A stretch of 64,000 nt of DNA from Allodiplogaster sudhausi (taxonomy: Eukaryota > Nematoda > Chromadorea > Rhabditida > Diplogasteridae): assembly GCA_945643635.1 (NCBI GenBank), contig CALZFC010000009.1, forward strand, positions 7,999,501 to 8,063,500, read 5' to 3'. Positions 25,201-37,000 of this stretch are shown here, one piece after another. The notes under the pieces were generated by a model. The model was given only the letters and a program-made list of their open reading frames with translations. It was not told the DNA's origin and did not search any database. Position numbers and translations under genes: made by a program. The first letter of the stretch is position 1, and the number at the start of each line of letters is the position of its first letter.

Positions 25201-28200
25201 CCTCTCTCGACTTCTTTCATTGTCTCGCTTTTCTCTAACGTCTGTATCTCTCATCCCTTGGTGAAAATGGGGTGCTAAGTGGGCAAGACAGGCAGAGACT
25301 GCCTCTTCTTCCCACCCGTTGGCACTCCTTACTTGAATTTGAGCATACACCGTATGCATCGACAGAGACGTTTTCTACCGTATTCCAAAAAACAAATGCA
25401 AATTTCTGGCTAAATACTGGCTTTCGTAAAGCGGATCTTTTAGGCCAGACTTGATCATATAGGAATATAAAAGAAGAAGTGATTTTTTCGTCGGATACTT
25501 CCTTTAAAAGTAGCAAGATAATGATTTAGATAAAAAAGCACGAGATGAATCGAAATGAATAAGGGATCACAAGCAGCATGACTCATTTGTGCGCTGTTTT
25601 TTGAGATTATTATTATTTTTTACTTTGCGAAGGAATTCGTGGGCATAATGAATAATCACTCATGGAAGGGCTGATAAACATGACCATACATAAAAGAGAC
25701 GCGTGTGAAAATAGCATCCTAATAAGTTACTGAGAAGGAATAACATATGATTCGATATGGAATGGAACAAAAAAAGCGATAGCATAGGCTGGTCAACAAC
25801 GCTCCAAAGTGATTTATGGGTTGTCCCTGATGAGCGATGCACGTTAAAATTCAACTCTCTTGAAGTATTGTCGTTTATCCTAACGAATGGGATTGAGAAG
25901 AAACTTTAAATGGATATAAAAAGTTTTCTAGGAGGATTTGGAGACTAATTTTTTGTTTCCGAATCATCCTACATCAAGAGCTATTCGCATGCAAAAAACC
26001 ATAATCTTTGGAATTTATGGTTTCTGACCAATTTCCTGGTAAGTTAGGGTTTTTGTCAGAAGTAGCTAGATCAATTGACAGCAAAACTCAAATTTGTATA
26101 GACCCATATCAAAACTCATTGATATGGGTTTATACAAATTTATCGTTTACATTTATGTACATTTTGAAGTTCAGGTGTACAAAGTTCGTGAGGTAATGAC
26201 GAAGAACGACTACGCCATTAAAGTGGTCGCTAAGTCGCATGCTCGTCGAGAACAGAAGGTATGTTGGGTTTCCTAAAAATTTAAAATAAGTATTCTCACT
26301 AAAGATTAAAGTTAATTTAAGCTTTAAAATTTCTTGGCACGAATAAGCGCTAAATGAGTAGCTTTGAATCATGTAGTATGTACATATCTCTCGTTCTCGG
26401 CTCTCTCATTCGCACAACTGCGTCGCGCTTCTCTGACATCTCTGTCTCTCATCACTTCGTGAAAATGAAACTTTCTTACTTTCTTTCCTTCTTAATCTCT
26501 TTGTTTTCCTTCTTTCTTCCTTTCTTTACTTCTTTCGTACTTTGTTTCTTACTTTCTCACTTATTTTATTCCAACTTACTTTCTGTCTGACTTTCTGACT
26601 TTCTTTCCTTATTTCGTACATTGTTTCCGGCTCTCATTCTTACTTACTTTCTTCATTCTTTACTTTCTCACCTTTTTGCTCCCTTGCCTTCTTTCTTACA
26701 AACTTTATTTCTTACGTCTTTCCAGATAGCTATGAAATCCGAAGAAAAATGTTCTTTCTCAAGTTGCTCCATTGTTCTCAAGAACTATATATTTCATCAC
26801 TTGATTTTTTTAAAGAATTCATCCTGTACTAAAGCAAATTATTGTTAATTTGGCTGGAGAAAAGCGATACAATAACATCGCAGGCAAAAAACAAATTCTC
26901 GTTGTTACAAGTTTAGATGGTCTTGTCCTTCCTATGTACGTATGTATGTTCGCCTTCCTTGTACTGGAACTAGTAGACTAGCTGGCGACAAAATTCTAAT
27001 TAGAAAATGAATATCAAAGTAATGAAATACACAAAAAACATTTTTATGAAAAAGGAAAGTAATTTTAGTACAGTTGGCACACTTTTTTCTCCGGGAACTT
27101 TCCCGCACCACTCGAGAATTTCTCCAGGAACTTTCCGGGACAGGTGCGGGAATTCTGAAAGTTCCCGCACCGCTCCCAGAACTTTTTCCATAGAATAAAG
27201 GCGCGGATAATGTAAAATTCTTCTTATGTGCTCTCTTTACTCATGCTCTTTATGTGCGCAATATTTTGGAAACCCTGCAGATGTTTGCAACTTGAAATGA
27301 GACACACATTGTATTTTTTTCTTTTTTTTTCTTTTCAGTTCAACATCCCCGTGATGAGACTATATATTTCAGTGTCAACGTATGGAACTTTCATTCTTGG
27401 GGCCTTTTTCTCATCTAATTTCAACTGATATGAATTTTTGCATTGTCAGTCTTCAAGAAGTAAATCAAACGATTCTGGTCAGGTTAGAGAAATATGTTCT
27501 TTGAACATATTCATATTTTCGTGGCATAAGGAAGAATATGTCTTACTAGATCATGGAGTTGTGGACAAAAGAGCTTTTCCAATACGGACTCATGCACAAC
27601 ATCACTTTCAGCACGTCGGGGGTGCGGGCCAAAGTTGACCGCGGTCTTCAAAGTTTGCACAAATAGTTTGCATATAATTTCTACAACTCCTGTAGACATC
27701 AGAAATAGTTCAATGATGCCTGCGAATATGTGGACATCATTATTACTATTGGCATAGTAGAAAATGATCGATTTTATACTACTGAACCTTCTGGATGCCA
27801 GGCCGAGTGCATGATTCGAGCACTGGAGGAATGCAGTATACAAAATCATGTTATTAAATTGAAATTAGACTAAACATCCGTCGTTGGGATGTATTAAAAT
27901 GTAACTAAAACTAAATTTCCATAAAAACTGCGCGTGTCTCAAAAAAATAAATTATTTTGAACAATCACGCCTATATGTGTATTATGGGTGATTTGAGTTA
28001 TTGATTTTTTTTCCCGATTATTAGTGGGTCAATGAAACAAATAACTTAAAAGCAGAAGCCTGTCTATATAAAGAAGCAACCCTGAAAATTTCATAAGCAT
28101 TCTTCTACTTTGAAGAAAAATATGCATGCAAAGCCAAAAGGTGATAACCTTTTGGGCAGTGCTTTATGTACATACATACATATAAGTATTAGAGAGAAGA

Positions 28201-30992
28201 TCAGTTGATGTATACCCACAAAGAATATTTTATGGAAGATTCTCCTTGCAGACTCACCTACTCGTCCGCGAGAAAAATGTCATGACACTACTGACACAAG
28301 TGCATGGCGGCCATCCCTTCATCGCCTCCCTCTACTGCACGTTCCAGGATAAAGATCGTATCTGTCAGTTTGTCAACACATTCTTTAATTTACAAGTCTC
28401 AATCTTTAGAAAAATTCACAAGTATCATGCATAATGCTAGAAATATGCACATATTTCTCTAACACCTATAGCATACCCAGACAATCATAATATTTTCATC
28501 TTATGCAAGCGTCAATGACAATAAATAAGCTTGTCAGGTTTCCCAATGGTTAATAAAAAATCGATACTTGATTCTCTTATCAATACCATGTCTTTCTTCC
28601 TCTCTGCTCTTTTTTCGCCGGAAGCGAGGAGAGACGTTGTTTTCAAAGTGTGGGAATCTCTCTTTCACAAAATATTTATGTCCGCTTCTCACTGTAGTCC
28701 TATTGCTTAAAAACACATAATTTACACTGACTGGCGTTCGAAAGAGATCCAGACAGCAGGTTTCCCAGCCGTAAGCCTATGTATCTATCTATCTATGCAT
28801 GAGGCAAATTAATTATCGTGATAAAATAATAGATCGTTGTCACTAACAAGTTGTGGTAGTTTGGTGGCATTAGCAGAATTAACTGTTGGTATCTGTTATT
28901 GATTACAACGATGAAAAGAAAAAAAGAGGGAAATTATATTGCTTTTTTTCTTCAGATTTCGCCATTACATATGCAGCGCGCGGTGATCTACTCGAAATGC
29001 TCAAGCGGGTCGGCAGCTTTGACGTGGCAGCTACTTGCTTCTACGCTGCCGAGGTTATTTTATGATTTCTCGTACTTGTTGTATTAGCTGCCTCCGTATC
29101 ATTCGCAGCATCTTTGCATTAAAGTGTGTTTCCCCCGTCATGACTGCGCTGAACTCGAACTGAACTGAATTCGCTGAACTGAAAAATATAATGCTTGCTC
29201 ACCAATTGGCTTTATTAAGATAAGAAGGGAGGACTTGTAAAGAGGGACAAATGAGGACTATCAGTGTCATGATGTTGTACACACCTCGAATATACGTGCC
29301 ATGCGCGCGAACGGATAAAGATAATCAAGAATATGCCAACTAACGGCGAAATAGAAGTTAGATGTGTAGAAGGAGACGAAGACAAAAGTGTGAGATTATA
29401 TGCACATATGTATGTATGTACATATTTATGAATGCTGCAGAGAGCGAAAGCCGGTTTTTTTTCTTTTTGCGTAATCGCTACCGTGTTGCCATGTTTCTAC
29501 ATTCCTTTTGCCGTGCCAGGCACCGCAGCTACCCTTCCGCACGCACCTCGTGTTTTCATGCATGTCTACTAATTTCTTGTTATTCTTCATTCGCAAGAAT
29601 CCATCGTCATCACCGTAGCCATGACTGTCTTTCTTGCACACTAAATCAATCGGATTTTACCGCGTAAGGCTTCGAAGGCGCTTCATTCCTTCCTCTTCTT
29701 CGCTTGCTTATCAAAGAACAGAAGCAGATCGAACTTATTCGGAATCTTGCAAACATTATGAAGCGGAATAATAAAGACTTTTTATCTGTTTCTTTCATTC
29801 AGGATATTGTGAATGCGGCCGTGCTATTAATCTTAGAAGAAAACGAATCCAACTTTTGATGAAATGTAAACGAACAAAAATCGGAACATCTAGCAGTTTT
29901 TGACCGTTTTACTATGGAAAATGGGTAATGTGATTCAAATTCTCTTCAGACTTCTTTTATGATACAAATTGTATCAACCAACATTCAAAGTTCATTAAAG
30001 GAGCAGTTCACTGAACAAATGATTTTATGGGAGTGGATCTATTCGCTTCTGGCTAAAACATACTTCTAGAAAGTTTGAACCATTTGTCCTCCAAGTGGGC
30101 ATAGATTGTCTGCAGCTGCAGCCTATTTTCCAAGTAGCCGCGAAGATTAGTGGATGGCGTGGTTGCCCTATCACTTGCAAGTCTTGGGTTCAAGTCTCAT
30201 GGTCAGTACAGTTAAGACTTCTGCAAAGATTTGGCTGCGGTAACTTGGCTTGAATCATATTTCACATTGAAAACTAAAGCAACTTAAGCTGAAATGGTCA
30301 TCATCTTTTTGTAAAACTGTCATCACTTTATCAAGATTAATTGCACGGCAGGTGCCTAATTTATTTGAAGCGATAGGCGAAACGAACTCGTCTATTATGA
30401 GCTAGGTTGGGATCTCTGGGTCGATGAACGGGGGGGGGGGGGGTTCCAATTGCGTTTCCTAAGAAAATGGCTGGAGAGTTTTGTAGACGTCTGGTCTGCT
30501 TGCATTTCCTGCGTACTTAATCCTCGCCAATCTGGCTGATTCTTTCTCGACTCTTGTTGCCCTTTGGTAAATTGCGTATCATCGTGTGATGCCTGCCAGT
30601 CAACTAAACACAAGTCAAACAATCGTCATTCTCATTTCTTCTCTCTCTTTCTCTTTCTTTCTCCCTCATATCTCGTGTTCTCTCTATCTCTATCATTCAA
30701 GATACATCGAAGTTCTGTGAACGAGTAGAATAGATTTGGTCGACAAATTATGAGATAAGAGACTTGTACCATTAAGCTAATGAAGATACGCTATTAACGT
30801 TGGCCTGTCTGTGACACTGTGGGTTCCGCCTTTCATGATCCTTTCCCTTTTTCGTGACTATTTATTTATTTATTTACTTACAATATATTAATGATAATGT
30901 GACAAGAATTGAAGATATGTTCTCGACTTACGAGAAAAGTACAAATTATACAAATTGAAGAGATATATAAAAAGATCCAAGAGGACGATCTT

Positions 30993-31039
<47 letters not shown>

Positions 31040-34000
31040 TATCTGGAGGGGAGAGGATATAGGGCCAGCTCACCGTTCGTTTTGCGTCGTAATGAGGTGG
31101 ACGAGGTCCCGACAATTTCTCCACCTCTCCCTTTAATTTTTTCCCTTTGTGTTCATAAGTTATACAGAGAAGCGAACAAAGCAACAAAAGAAAGACAAGA
31201 GATCCGCAAAATATACATGTATAGATATTAATTCTTGCAATTTAGACGAGGTAGCGCATTCAAAATCTTGATAATAGTTGTAATATTGTAATTTGGACTA
31301 AGTCATTTATTATCAATATCGTTGTGACGACAAACACGTTCTATGATCCTTATTATGATTTAAACAATAAATATTGCAGATCATTGCCGCCCTCCGCTTC
31401 ATACACGACTGTGGCATCGCACATCGCGATGTCAAGCCGGAGAACATTCTCATCCTCGCTAATCTCCACCTCTCTCTCACTGACTTCGGCTCGGCCAAGA
31501 TACTCAACGAAAGTTAGGAGAGAGATGAAGAGAATGAGAGGGCCTTTAACATCTCCTCTTCTAGTCTAGGCCTTCACATCATATCATTTTTTTATTCAGT
31601 ATATTTTTAAATGGTATCATGTTTTCAGCTCATAACAGCTCAACATTAAAACCGTTAAAGGAAGCATCCGACGAACGAAAAAAAAACTCTTATATTCATA
31701 TATGTTCAAGTTTGGTCAAAATGATCTATTAGAGGTGGTCCCGCTTTATGAAAATCAGTAGTTAGCCAGAAACTTACATTTGTTTTTTTAATACGGTAGA
31801 AAGCGTGTCTGTCGATGTGCCCTGTGTGCCCTCATATCCACCCAAGAAGTGCCATCTTGCGGGAAGAAGAGGCAGTCTCTGCCCATTCTGCCCGCTTGCC
31901 ATCGGGCGGGAAGAAGAGGCAGTCTCTGCCCATTCTGCCCGCTTGACCCAATCATTGGAAGAGTAATTTTATCAGTATTTTTTCTTTCGTCGGATGCTTC
32001 CCTTAAATTGCCATAATTTGTGACAAAGAAAAATTTATTTAGACTTTAAAGGCTACAAATGATTACTTTCGAAATTTCTAGGTGATTTTGGTTGTGACAA
32101 ACGTTGATCTATCTTCACAGATAGTTTGCAATTGCTTCAAAAAGTAAAAAGTCTAAAATTTCATTTCGTTTCGATAACAATTATCTAAGGTATTCCTAAA
32201 AAAAGTTAACAGAATATTGAATGGAATGAGAAGATGCCTAGAGCGAGAGCCTGCCTGTATCCAGATGCCACGAGCATGCTGCCGCACGACGATGAGCCCT
32301 TGTTCGCGGGCGCGCTCGCCATGCCACCGAGCACCCCTCCGGCATCCGATGACTCCGAGAACACCGAGGGTGGGCGAGCGCCGCAGCCCGACCAGCGACG
32401 TGCCACCTTCGTGGGAACGGCGCAGTACGTAAGCCCCGAGATGCTGCTAGGACATGTCGTCGGGCCAGAGTACGTTTTTACTTCCGAAAGGAATCGATTT
32501 TTGGTGTTTGTGATCGAGAAAAGTATTCTTAAGAAACTGGAAAGGGGAAAACAGAAAAAGACCACGGCATTCGCGAAATTAAAATCTTCTGGATACTAGA
32601 TCAATATTTCTATTCGCCAATCTTCTCCAATCTATTGTTCCCTTTTTTGTGACCGCCGGCGCGTATTTCTGCGCATGCGTGAGTTATAGCTAGCTACTTG
32701 TTCATGAGAACAAGATAAAGAAATATAAGAGAGAGAGAGAGAGAGAGAGAGAGTAAGAAAGCGAGTTTAGGAGAGACAAGGCCATAGAATCTTGGAATGA
32801 AGAATGGAGAGCGAAAACGAAGAGATAATTTGTACTAAGAAAAGTAGTAGATAGAGACAATGAATAAAAGAGAGAAAAAGAACCGAACGAAAGGACATGC
32901 AAAAAGCATAAGGCCATATGAGCCGGCAACATGCACTTGTTCATCCCTTCTCACCTATAAAGATCCACTCCTCTCTTCTTTATTTATCTCCGTATTTGAG
33001 TGACTAAACGAAACATCTGCTTTCTCCTTTTTCCTTCTCTTTCTTAGTTCATTAAGTCTCTCTTTAAATCTCTCCTTATCGTCTACTGTTTTTCCCTCTC
33101 TCTCCGTTTCCTTCCACCATCAAGCAACGAAGCGAGTAACAATAACACCCTGCCCAGCTGATAAAAGAATGCAGCGCATTTCTGACAAGTGCTGATAGGT
33201 GAAAGCGAGAGAGCGGCAGGCGAACAGCGAGAAAGATTGGTAGCGGGCATATTATCATTACATTTTATTTGTCCGCCAATCTAATTGAAGGAGAGATGCT
33301 AATAAGAGAATGAGAGATAGGGATAAAGCGAGAAAGAAAGAGACAGGAGAAGTGAATGTATGTAGGTTAGGAGAGGGAGAGGAATGGAAAGAGGTAGATA
33401 GAGAAGGTGAGATATAGGGAAAGAAAGTAAAGAGTGGATGTGAGTGGCCTTCCTGGATACATTTATTTAGTGTCTTGGTGGAGCATATTTTCTAATATTT
33501 TAACGAATTAAGAAAATTCCTAGACGTAAGCAATAGTGAAAAAGCGTAGTAATCTTCAAACACAATGAGGGCCGAATCAATGCTATTAATAAAAGAGCTC
33601 TATGAAATTAGAAAAAAGTTGTTAAATGGTTTCGTTATCATCCAATCTGAACCCTTGGTCTTTGATGCTGTCATATCTTGCAGATGCGACTTCTGGGCAC
33701 TCGGAGCGGTGCTCTTCCAGATGCTCTCTGGCCAGCCACCCTTCCGCGCCGTCAACGACTACCATCTCATGAAGAAGATTCAGAATCTCGACTTCAGCTT
33801 CCCCGATGGCTTTCCGAGCGAGCCCGAGGATCTCATTCGGAAACTTCTTGTCAGTATGGTCATAAAATAACATGTTTGTGATTAAAGGAAGTATCCGAAT
33901 AATTCCATTGTAACACTAGATAACCATTTTGAAAGTACTGGTTCATTTTGAAAGCCTGTTGCTCGGTCGAGAGAGCAAGCGAAATAGCAGTGCGGCTCTG

Positions 34001-37000
34001 ACCTACCTTAGCTAATTCTCTACCCGTCAGTTTTTCACGTCACTATTGCTCATTGTCAGAATGTAATGAAAGAAAATCGCTAAACCTTTCTGTATATACA
34101 TACATATGTTTTATGCCAAGATGAGCTGAGCCATATAAATAGTTAGGTTAAGAGAGCCTCTCTGTAAGGGTCAAGCAGCCCTCCATGGGGGCCTGCCCCG
34201 GGGTAAACATTTCTGATTTGGTTATCCAAAATATAATTTGGGGTACCCATGCGCACTATGAAGAAAATTAGAAGGTCAATTTTGTTATAAAATTTTTTTC
34301 CTTGTCTGGGCATGCAAATGTATGGAAAAAGTTGAAGTCCCCATAACTTTCTTTAATATCAATATTTTTCAATTTTCTTTTTTTTAACGGAATCAACGTT
34401 GGATAGAGAGGACATTCTTTATCAGTCACTATTATCTATTCGGCTGGAGAAAAAGTGCCCTGAAGTCCTTTGAAAAGTAAATTTGTTGGTGATACATTAC
34501 CGCGGCTGTTATTGCTCGCGGATTGAACTTGTCCCCACATGTTATATGCCATTCTATAGCTTTCGCTCAGACGAACAACTTTCCCATACATCACGTTATG
34601 ATGAATAGCTTTTTTGATCTACTTTTTTGGGTTCGAATATTTTGGCCACTTATTTGACCTTACCGTCAATTTACACTGTTTGGCGGATATATTTATTTCG
34701 ATAGAGTGCAAAAATAGCTATCGGCTGATAGGTCAACCTTTAAGATTGGTTTTGGAATTTTCCAGAAATGAATTTATAACGTCATTTTAGCCAATTGGTT
34801 GTGCACGTCGAAAGTCATGGGTCCCAGGTTCGAAGCCGCGCGCGTGCAAACCCTTTTGCGGGCTTTTACCACGGGAGATCTGTAAAACAAACATCGGTTC
34901 TGACCTTTGTGTGCTTCGTGGAGCAGAATGATGCATTCGATGAGTAAGAAACATTAAGATTGCACGAAAAGTTGGAAAATGCGGATCTGTTAGTTTTGAT
35001 GCGACCGCCTTAGGAAAATCGAAACTGTCATTGGTAGGGAAGCCCTATCCAGATGTAATGGATGTATGTTGTAGAGAATTTTGTCGCGTACTGAATAGTA
35101 CTATCCGCATTCTGTTCTCACTGAAAACATTGAAAATACAGCGATTCGAATAGTTTTAGGTCATTTTCTGACAATGGCTGAAAAATCGAAAAATGCGTTT
35201 TTTTTTCATGGAAGATGATAATTTTATGAAATTTTGTTTTGGAGCTTTTTTGTAAAGAAGCACGTGCTGAATCGAATGAAATGGTTCATTTTATGTTACA
35301 ACAAGAATTTAACTTCTTTTCACGCATTCCTTGAATCCTACATATCCGAGGTACCCATATTTGAGCCTATTTTTCACCCCTTAGGGGTAGTGCACACGAA
35401 GCGAAAAGAATATATGTTATATAGTTTTTAATGCTCTACATTTTGAGATATATCACCCACTCACAAATGAGTATAAGGTACTTAACCGTCAAATTCAAAT
35501 ATTAAAAGTAATTTTTCGATGTGAAAAAAATAGTTGACTGAAAGAATTCTAGGCTGATTTTGTTCAGAAACCTACTTTGATTCCGTTAAAAAAAAGAAAA
35601 TTGAAAAATATTGAGTTTGAAGCGAGATACATCAATTCAGAAATTATCCATTCTTTTACCTGTTAACGGAAAAAATATTTTTTGAAAATTTTTTTTTGCC
35701 ATTTAATATTGTTACTGGGGCCCAGTGCCATGCCCGACTATGTTTTCACATTCGAAATCCAACGTCTGGATCTGGGGCACGCCCTACTGGAGGCATACAG
35801 AGAGGCTCTCTTAATAATTTCCCGGATACTTCCTTTAACAACTATGGACTATAACAAGATGCACTTCTTCTACATACACACATGCACTCCCGCCCATCAT
35901 TTCAGGTACATCAATTAATCAGATAAATTAGATTAATCTAAACTATCTCAATTGATTTTTCAGCGATCACGGCGCATTTCAATAGAGTTTTCAGGTCAAT
36001 CTAGACTAATTCGACTCTTCTAAATGCGTTTGGTAACGTTATTTTCTTAATACAGGTTGACACTAACGAGAAAATTCATATTTTAGCCAGAAACAAATTT
36101 GAAAATATCGCTCAATATGCTGTATTACATGCACAATGCGCTGCATTTTTTCAAAACGTTTTTTGACTAAAATATGAATTTTATCGTTAGTGCCTACTTG
36201 TTTTGAGAAGTTAATGCTACCAACGTATTTAGCTACGTCGAATTATTTTCGATTGACCTGAAAACTCTTTTGAAATGCTTCCTGAGCAGTGAAAAATCAG
36301 TTGAGATTACATTTAAATTAATCTAATTAATCTTATTAATCAATGCACCTGAAATGTTGGGCAGGACTGCGTATACATATCTGATAAAATTGATGGCATT
36401 TAGCCTTTCAAAAATGGGAATGATGGAGGCAATTTTTCCTCATGAAGTCGAGGGAATCAATAGCTGTTACAAACACAAGAATTGAGCTTCACTTGAGAAG
36501 CATGTGCACAATTCATCTCTCAAAAAGTACACTAGGTTTCTTCTGAATTCTTTCGAACTGTATGTAGTTTATCGTACTCGATTGATGTGTAGTATTGCTT
36601 TGCAATGCAACTAAAATAGTCTACTGAAAGATTGTCTTACTTTAGAGGATTGATAGAGAGACACATATGAAAAAAATCTTTGGAATAGGTCTTTTCTTCA
36701 ACTAATTACTTTGCAGGTGATTGACCCGAAGGAACGGCTGGGCACACCTGGCGGGTCGCGCATAGAGGATCATTCATTCTTCGCGGGTATCCACTTTGAG
36801 ACGCTGCCTCAACAGGTGCCTCCGCCGCTCGAAGACGGTGAGGACGAGTTAGAAACACACAGCGAAGGCATACAGCACGAGACGGGCCTCGACGAACACG
36901 TCATAAATCGGCTCATGATGATGTCACTCGGCGAGAGCAGAAGGTGCGGGCCGGATCTATGTAGCAATCAGAGTCCAAATAAGGGCAAGCTTATTTCTTC

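Larger units (their letters stand above)
33886..35834. mobile_element. TTAA-flanked element F2, copy b, interrupted by F3
   Basis: TTAA at 33882-33885 and 35835-35838 flank AGGAAGTATCCGAATAATTC and CCCGGATACTTCCT. The F2 sequence (33886-34147 plus 35815-35834) matches copy a at 14276 onward, including TCGGTCGAGAGAGC, CTAATTCTCTACCCG and GAAAGAAAATCGCT. At the position where copy a has its TA-flanked MITE, copy b reads straight through. Copy b is instead split by F3 at a TTAA. Confidence 0.8.

Noticed and set aside
25235..25516. 93-codon minus-strand frame and its counterpart at 48142-48357 as a conserved small protein
   Set aside because: Both lie within copies of the F1 MITE, include its terminal repeats, and are interrupted differently in each copy.
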